A stretch of DNA of 64,000 nucleotides from assembly GCF_018449475.1 (NCBI RefSeq), contig NZ_JAHCQH010000015.1, positions 682,001-746,000 on the forward strand, in the 5' to 3' direction. The notes under the pieces are model-generated. The model was not told the DNA's origin. It did no database searches and worked only from the letters and a program-made list of their open reading frames with translations. The position numbers and the translations under genes are program-made. Each line of letters begins with the position of its first letter. Positions within the stretch are counted from its first letter, which is position 1. Shown here one piece after another: positions 58,823 to 64,000 of this stretch. The DNA is from Ancylobacter radicis (GTDB taxonomy: Bacteria > Pseudomonadota > Alphaproteobacteria > Rhizobiales > Xanthobacteraceae).

Positions 58823-61801
58823 CTAGTGCGCCTCGTCCCAGTTCAGGGCGGCGCGGGCGTCGACCTTGAGCGGGACTTTCAGCGCCATGGCGGGCAGCGG
58901 CGCGCGCTCCATCACCGCGCGCACCACCGGGATGGTCGCGGCGATCTCGTCCTCCGGCACCTCGAAGATCAGTTCGTCATGCACCTGGAGCAGCATCCGC
59001 GCCGACAGACCGGCCGTCTCCAGCGCGCCTTCCATGCGCACCATGGCGCGGCGGATGATGTCGGCGGCCGAGCCCTGAAGCCGGGCATTGATCGCCGCGC
59101 GCTCGTTGAAGGCGCGGATCGACGGGTTCTTGGCGTTGATATCGGGATAGTGGCAGCGCCGGCCGAACAGGGTTTCCACATAGCCGTGGTCGCGGGCGAA
59201 CAGGCGGGTCTCGTCCATATAGGCGCGGATGCCGGGGAAACGCTCGAAATAGCGTTTGATATAGGCGCCGGCCTCCTCGCGCGGGATCGAGAGCTGGTTG
59301 GCCAGCCCGAAGGCCGAAATGCCGTAGATGATGCCGAAATTGATCGCCTTGGCGCGCCGGCGCACCTCGCTCGGCATGCCCTCGATCGGCACGCCGAACA
59401 TTTCCGACGCCGTCATGGCGTGGATGTCGAGCCCATCCTGGAACGCCTGGCGCAGCGACGGCGTGTCGGCGATCTCGGCCAGAAGGCGCAGCTCGATCTG
59501 CGAATAATCGGCCGAGATCAGCTTGCAGCCCGGCGCGGGGATGAAGGCCTTGCGGATCTTGCGGCCTTCCTCGGTGCGCACCGGAATGTTCTGCAGGTTC
59601 GGCTCGGAGGAGGACAGCCGGCCGGTGGTGGTGGCGGCCAGCGCGAAGGAGGTGTGGACCCGGCCGGTCTGGCTGTTCACATAGCCCGGCAGCGCGTCGG
59701 TATAGGTCGATTTCAGCTTCTGCAGCTGGCGCCAGTCGAGGATGCGGCGGGGCAGTTCATGGCCCTGCTCGGCCAGTTCCTCCAGCACGTCGGCGCCGGT
59801 CGACCACGCGCCCGTCGGGGTCTTGCGCCCGCCGGGAATCTGCATCTTGCCGAACAATATGTCGCCGAGCTGCTTGGGCGAGCCGGGATTGAAGCTCTCC
59901 CCGGCCATGGCGGAGATTTCCGCCTCCAGCCGCGCCATCCCTTGAGCGAACTCACCGGACAGGCGCGAGAGCATCTGCCGGTCGATCATGATGCCGCGCG
60001 CCTCCATGCGGGCGAGCACGGTGACGAGCGGGCGCTCCAGCGTCTCATAGACGGCGCTCTTGCCCTCGGCGGCAAGGCGCGGCTTGAGCACGCGCCACAG
60101 CCGCAGCGTCACATCCGCGTCCTCGGCGGCATAGTCGGTCGCCTTGTCGAGCGCGACGCGATCAAAGCAGATCTGCCCCTTGCCCTTGCCGCACACCTCC
60201 TCGAACTTGATCGGCGTATGGCCGAGCCAGCGCATCGACAGCGGGTCCATGCCGTGCGGCGAGGCGCCGGCATCGAGCACATAGGAGAGCAGCATCGTGT
60301 CGTCGTAAGGCCCGACCTCGATGCCCCACCGCTTCAGCACCAGCCAGTCATATTTCAGGTTCTGGCCGACCTTGAGCACGCCGGGATGTTCCAGCAGCGG
60401 CTTCAGCGCATCGATGGCGGCGCCGATCGGGATCTGGTCGGCCAGCAGGCCCTCGCTGAACAGCCCGTCATCGCCGCCCTTATGGGTGAGCGGGATGTAG
60501 CAGGCCTCGTTCGGGGCGATGGCGAGCGAGACGCCGACCAGTTCGGCGGTCATCGGGTCGAGGCCGGTGGTCTCGGTATCCACCGCGACGATGCCCGCCT
60601 CGAAGGCGTTGATGATCCAGTCCTGCAACCGCGCGAGGCTGCGCACGGTCTCGTATTTCGAGCGGTCGACCGGGGTGGCGAGGGCTTCGGCCTGCCGTTT
60701 GGCGGAGAGTGCGGCGGGGGCGAGCGCGGGCGCGCCCGCCTGTACGCCCTCATCCCCGGGCTTGACCCGGGGATCCATCTGCGCTGTGGCGCCCGGCTCG
60801 TGGATCCCCGGGTCAAGCCCGGCGGCGACGAGGCCGCTCTCGTGGCCGCCCGCCTTCAGGCCGGGATCGGGGTCGATGGCGGCAATGTCGATCTCATAAG
60901 CCTCGCCGACGCGGCGGGTCAGGGTGGTGAACTCCATCGCCTTGAGGAAGGCGATCAGCTTGCGGCCCTCCGGCTCGACCACGGCGATGTCGTCGAGCGG
61001 CACGTCGAGCGCCACGTCGCGCTTCAGCGTCACCAGCTCGCGCGACAGGCGGGCCTGATCGGCGAATTCGATCAGGTTCTCGCGGCGCTTGGTCTGTTTG
61101 ATCTCGCCGGCGCGGGCGAGCAGCGTGTCGAGATCGCCGAATTCGCCGAGCAGCTGGGCGGCGGTCTTGATGCCGATGCCGGGCACGCCCGGCACGTTGT
61201 CCACCGAATCGCCGGCGAGCGACTGCACGTCGACCACCTTCTCCGGGGCGACGCCGAACTTCTCCAGCACCTCGTCGGGACCGATCGCCTTGTCCTTCAT
61301 CGGGTCGTACATGCGCACCCGGTCATCGACGAGCTGCATCAGATCCTTGTCGGAGGAGATGATGGTGACCAGCGCGCCCTTGGCCTTGGCCTGCTCGGCA
61401 TAGGTCGCCATCAAATCGTCGGCCTCGAAGCCGGCCTGCTCGACGCAGGCGAGGTCGAAGGCGCGCGTCGCCTCGCGGATCAGCGGGAATTGCGGGCGCA
61501 GATCCTCCGGCAGGTCCGGGCGCTGCGCCTTGTAGAGCGGGTAGATGTCCTTGCGGAAGGTCTGCTCGGACATGTCGAACACGACCGCCAGATGTGTCGG
61601 CTTCGGCGAGAAGCCAGAGCCGTTATTTCCGGCGCGCACCAGCTTCCACAGCATGTTGCAGAAGCCCGCCACCGCGCCGACCGGCAGCTTGTCCGAGGAG
61701 CGGGTGAGCGGGGGCAGCGCGTGATAGGCGCGGAAGATATAGGCGGAACCGTCGATCAGGACGACGTGGTCGCCGGCTTCCAGCGGGTCATGCTCGGGCA
61801 T
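58823..61801 (-). CDS. polA: DNA polymerase I
   Basis: The 992-residue polymerase has all three activities. The 5' nuclease covers residues 1-300 (DGSAYIFRAYHALP, FEADDLMATYAEQA). The 3'-5' exonuclease starts near residue 400 with an intact VDTETTGLD motif. The polymerase domain has motif A DYSQIELRLLAEI, motif B RRRAKAINFGIIYGIS and motif C LLQVHDELIFEVP. Residues about 324-352 (AAGLDPGIHE ... DPRVKPGDEG) are encoded by an in-frame palindromic repeat in the linker between the first two domains. It stands alone. Confidence 0.97.
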   Translation of the reverse strand: MPEHDPLEAGDHVVLIDGSAYIFRAYHALPPLTRSSDKLPVGAVAGFCNMLWKLVRAGNNGSGFSPKPTHLAVVFDMSEQTFRKDIYPLYKAQRPDLPEDLRPQFPLIREATRAFDLACVEQAGFEADDLMATYAEQAKAKGALVTIISSDKDLMQLVDDRVRMYDPMKDKAIGPDEVLEKFGVAPEKVVDVQSLAGDSVDNVPGVPGIGIKTAAQLLGEFGDLDTLLARAGEIKQTKRRENLIEFADQARLSRELVTLKRDVALDVPLDDIAVVEPEGRKLIAFLKAMEFTTLTRRVGEAYEIDIAAIDPDPGLKAGGHESGLVAAGLDPGIHEPGATAQMDPRVKPGDEGVQAGAPALAPAALSAKRQAEALATPVDRSKYETVRSLARLQDWIINAFEAGIVAVDTETTGLDPMTAELVGVSLAIAPNEACYIPLTHKGGDDGLFSEGLLADQIPIGAAIDALKPLLEHPGVLKVGQNLKYDWLVLKRWGIEVGPYDDTMLLSYVLDAGASPHGMDPLSMRWLGHTPIKFEEVCGKGKGQICFDRVALDKATDYAAEDADVTLRLWRVLKPRLAAEGKSAVYETLERPLVTVLARMEARGIMIDRQMLSRLSGEFAQGMARLEAEISAMAGESFNPGSPKQLGDILFGKMQIPGGRKTPTGAWSTGADVLEELAEQGHELPRRILDWRQLQKLKSTYTDALPGYVNSQTGRVHTSFALAATTTGRLSSSEPNLQNIPVRTEEGRKIRKAFIPAPGCKLISADYSQIELRLLAEIADTPSLRQAFQDGLDIHAMTASEMFGVPIEGMPSEVRRRAKAINFGIIYGISAFGLANQLSIPREEAGAYIKRYFERFPGIRAYMDETRLFARDHGYVETLFGRRCHYPDINAKNPSIRAFNERAAINARLQGSAADIIRRAMVRMEGALETAGLSARMLLQVHDELIFEVPEDEIAATIPVVRAVMERAPLPAMALKVPLKVDARAALNWDEAH
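60750..60830. repeat. Palindromic element inserted in frame within polA
   Basis: ATCCCCGGGCTTGACCCGGGG and its mirror TGGATCCCCGGGTCAAGCCCGG lie inside polA. The sequence is the same family as at 54 kb. Read with the gene it has no stop and keeps frame, adding about 28 residues at a domain linker. Confidence 0.9.
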
Positions 61802-61914
61802 GGAGGGCTCCGTTACGGGCGCGCACGATGCCCCCCCCGCCGCGCCGGGGCAAGGGGGTGGGAGCGGCGGGCGGGCGCCGGCTGTCCCTCATAGACGATT
61901 CCCGAGCTCACACC

Positions 61915-62001
61915 GTCATGGCCGGACTTGACCCGGCCATCCACGTCTGTCGGTGCGAGAGTGGGGAAATCATGGATGCCCGGCCCAAGGCCGGGCATGA
62001 C
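61915..62001. repeat. Palindromic element between polA and truA
   Basis: GTCATGGCCGGACTTGACCCGGCC and the mirror CATGGATGCCCGGCCCAAGGCCGGGCATGAC (in two hairpins) occupy the divergent gap. It is of the same family as at 54 kb. Confidence 0.8.
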
Positions 62002-62070
62002 GGCGCTTCGAGAATTCGGATCAGGTGACGGCGGGCCCGGCGGGCGCTACAGAGCGGGCAGGAAACCATC

Positions 62071-62823
62071 ATGCCGCGCTACAAGCTCACCATCGAATAT
62101 GACGGCACGCCCTTTGTCGGCTGGCAGATCCAGGCGGCGGGGGAGAGCGTGCAGGGCGCGCTCGCCCGCGCGGTGGAGCGGTTCTGCGGCGAGGCGGTGA
62201 GCGTGCAGGGCGCCGGGCGCACCGATGCCGGGGTGCACGCCACGGGCCAAGTCGCCCATGTGGAACTCGCCAAGGACTGGAAGCCGGACACGGTGCGCGA
62301 CGCGATCAACGCGCATCTGCGCCCGCTGCCGATCGCCGTGCTGGCGGCGGAGCGCGCGGCCGACGATTTCCACGCCCGCTTCTCGGCGACCGGGCGGCGC
62401 TATGTCTACCGCATCATCGCCCGCCGGCCCTCTCTCGTGCTGGAGCGCGACCGGGCCTGGCGGGTGCTGCGCCCGCTCGACGCGCCGGCGATGGCCGAAG
62501 GCGCGGCGCGGCTGATCGGCCGGCACGATTTCACCACCTTCCGCGCCATTGGCTGCCAGGCCGCCTTGCCGGTGAAGACGCTGGACCGGCTGGAAGTGGA
62601 GACGGTGCCGATCGAAGGGCCGGGGATGGAAATCCGCGTCCACGCGCAGGCCCGCTCCTTCCTGCACCATCAGGTGCGCTCCCTGGTCGGCACGCTGGTG
62701 AAGGTGGGCGAGGGCGCGTGGACGGCGGATGATGTGAGCGCCGCACTGGAGGCAAAGGACCGCACCCGCTGCGGGCCGATGGCGCCGTCGGCCGGGCTTT
62801 ATCTGGCGGAAGTGACCTATTGA
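62071..62823 (+). CDS. truA: tRNA pseudouridine synthase A
   Basis: The 250-residue enzyme makes pseudouridine at positions 38-40 of tRNAs. The catalytic Asp lies in [12 protein letters not shown], with a conserved FVGWQIQ near the N terminus and [15 protein letters not shown] in the C-terminal half. Length is normal. It is separated from polA by a palindromic element and is convergent with the following small gene. Confidence 0.95.
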   Translation: MPRYKLTIEYDGTPFVGWQIQAAGESVQGALARAVERFCGEAVSVQGAGRTDAGVHATGQVAHVELAKDWKPDTVRDAINAHLRPLPIAVLAAERAADDFHARFSATGRRYVYRIIARRPSLVLERDRAWRVLRPLDAPAMAEGAARLIGRHDFTTFRAIGCQAALPVKTLDRLEVETVPIEGPGMEIRVHAQARSFLHHQVRSLVGTLVKVGEGAWTADDVSAALEAKDRTRCGPMAPSAGLYLAEVTY

Positions 62824-62830
62824 GGGGGCC

Positions 62831-63160
62831 CTACTGGGCGGCCGCCTTGTAGTCGGACTGCGCGTCGCGATAGGCGCACCAGTCGGCCCAGGCGGTGTGC
62901 GGGGCGATGTGGAAACGCTCGCGCGCCCGGATCGCCTCGGCCTCGCCGGGCGGAACCCGCACGCAGACCGCATTGTCGCGCGCCTGCCAGACTTCGGCCT
63001 CGCTCAGCGGCGCGCCCTTGGCGGCTTCCAGTTCTTCCAGCACGTCGACCAGCGCCGGAACCGGCATGATGACCAGCGGTTCCGGCTGGGCGGGTTTTGC
63101 CGTCTTCCGGCGGAACAGTTTCGCAATCAATCGGGTCAACCTTTTCCCATTCCGTGACAA
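62831..63160 (-). CDS. Conserved hypothetical protein
   Basis: The 109-residue protein has a basic N terminus (SRNGKRLTRLIAKLFRRKTAKP) and an acidic, helical core ending in AWADWCAYRDAQSD. I recognise no domain. It has normal codon use and ends seven bases after truA on the other strand, so it looks like a real gene. It could be an alphaproteobacterial orphan family. Confidence 0.6.
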   Translation of the reverse strand: MSRNGKRLTRLIAKLFRRKTAKPAQPEPLVIMPVPALVDVLEELEAAKGAPLSEAEVWQARDNAVCVRVPPGEAEAIRARERFHIAPHTAWADWCAYRDAQSDYKAAAQ

Positions 63161-63209
63161 CGGAAAATGGGGGAAAAAGTTCCCGCCTGCCCCGCTCAGC
63201 GGGGCAGGA

Positions 63210-64000
63210 TCAGCCGAGCCGTTCGATCAGGGTCGGCGTGCGGCTCGCGGTGGAGGCACCCAGCGCCTCAAGGAAGCGGATCGGCGCGCCCGAGGCGGGC
63301 GTCACCAGCTCGCCCTCCCACATCACGCGGTTGCCGCGAATGAGGGTGCCGACCGGCCAGCCGGTGACCTCGACCCCGTCATAAGGCGTCCAGCCGGGCT
63401 TGGAGGCGATCCAGGCGTTGGTGATGGTCTGGCGCCGCTTCAGGTCGACAATGGTGAAATCCGCGTCATAGCCCACCGCGATGCGGCCCTTGGTGGCGAT
63501 GCCGAAGATGCGGGCGGGGCCGGCGCTGGACAGGTCGACGAACCGCTCCAGCGACAGGCGGCCGGCATTCACATGGTCGAGCATCATCGGCACGAAGGTC
63601 TGCACGCCGGTCATGCCCGAGGGGCTTTCCGGGTAGGGCTTGGCCTTTTCTTCGAGGGTGTGCGGGGCGTGATCGGAGCCGAGCACGTCGACCACGCCCT
63701 CAGCGAGGCCGCGCCACAGCGCCGCCTTGTGGCGGGCGTCGCGGACGGGGGGATTCATCTGCACCAGCGAGCCGAGGCGGGCATACCAGTCGGCATCCAT
63801 GGTGAGGTGGTGCGGGGTGACCTCGACGGTGGCGACATCCTTGTGGCCGCGCAGGAACGCGATCTCCTCGGCGGAGGTGACGTGCAGCACATGGACGCGC
63901 TTGCCCTCCTCGCGGGCGAGGTTGACGAGGCGCGTCGTCGCAGTCAGCGCGGCGATCTCGTCGCGCCAGACCGGGTGGGACGAGGCATCGCCCGGCACGC
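63210..64000 (-). CDS. Dihydroorotase (class I), truncated by the window
   Basis: The visible 263 residues are the C-terminal part of an amidohydrolase of the dihydroorotase/allantoinase group. Zinc-binding His lie in VHVLHVTSAEE and EVTPHHLTMD and the Asp is in LGSDHAPHTLEEK. Segments PSGMTGVQTF and GRIAVGYDADFTIVDL are typical of class I dihydroorotases. The start lies beyond 64000. It would form dihydroorotate in pyrimidine synthesis; an allantoinase-type role is less likely. Confidence 0.88.
   Translation of the reverse strand, partial: VPGDASSHPVWRDEIAALTATTRLVNLAREEGKRVHVLHVTSAEEIAFLRGHKDVATVEVTPHHLTMDADWYARLGSLVQMNPPVRDARHKAALWRGLAEGVVDVLGSDHAPHTLEEKAKPYPESPSGMTGVQTFVPMMLDHVNAGRLSLERFVDLSSAGPARIFGIATKGRIAVGYDADFTIVDLKRRQTITNAWIASKPGWTPYDGVEVTGWPVGTLIRGNRVMWEGELVTPASGAPIRFLEALGASTASRTPTLIERLG

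Noticed and set aside
1-64000. tRNA, rRNA, CRISPR array or intact insertion sequence
   Set aside because: None could be recognised by eye; a dedicated tRNA or CRISPR search was not possible here.

Overview
The window is a high-GC alphaproteobacterial chromosome segment. It looks like Hyphomicrobiales, and the gene content would fit a Xanthobacteraceae-type genus such as Ancylobacter or Starkeya; the genus is my inference. Supporting features are the ActS/ActR (RegB/RegA) redox pair, lnt next to a PhrR-like regulator, intracellular PHA depolymerase, a Fur/Mur regulator without the CxxC zinc motif, and dispersed palindromic repeats of the kind common in this order.

Left part (1-10.9 kb): an SDR oxidoreductase divergent from a LysR regulator, phaZ, actS-actR, a methyltransferase and adenosine kinase, then the cell-envelope and translation genes murJ and trpS and a universal stress protein.

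Middle part (10.9-35.9 kb) is accessory. It lies between usp and nifU, which I recall as near neighbours in many relatives. (a) frmR-frmA-frmB is a glutathione-dependent formaldehyde detoxification operon with a recognisable FrmR-type operator. (b) 13.3-23.6 kb is a catabolic block: dehydrogenase, enoyl-CoA hydratase, alpha/beta hydrolase, GntR regulator and CMD-family protein, then a minus-strand operon running HpaB-like flavin monooxygenase, SnoaL-like protein, two amidases, flavin reductase and NicX. NicX keeps the iron ligands of 2,5-dihydroxypyridine dioxygenase, so an N-heteroaromatic (hydroxypyridine) substrate is likely. (c) 24.7-33.4 kb holds a complete BMP-type ABC importer, a gene that closely resembles pyridoxamine-pyruvate aminotransferase, a GntR regulator and a GMC oxidase that may be pyridoxine 4-oxidase. 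Together they suggest uptake and catabolism of vitamin B6. (d) 33.4-35.9 kb is a lower-GC insert with two coupled genes, a nucleotidyltransferase and a TIM-barrel protein. The second carries a ten-G tract near its end. I do not recognise this pair as a described system.

Right part (35.9-64 kb) is core: nifU-like, tsaB, rimI, fur/mur, plsC, miaB, phoH, ybeY, a CBS-domain protein, lnt, phrR-like, metK and trmB, two small membrane proteins, a large TPR protein, doxX, an MFS transporter, an L,D-transpeptidase lipoprotein, a tyrosine phosphatase, an HD hydrolase, tag, ygfZ, ohr, polA, truA and a truncated dihydroorotase. Between 53.8 and 54.4 kb there is a tandem array of palindromic repeat elements. 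A related element lies in frame inside polA, where it encodes part of the linker between the 5' nuclease and 3'-5' exonuclease domains. No tRNA, rRNA, CRISPR array or intact insertion sequence was seen.
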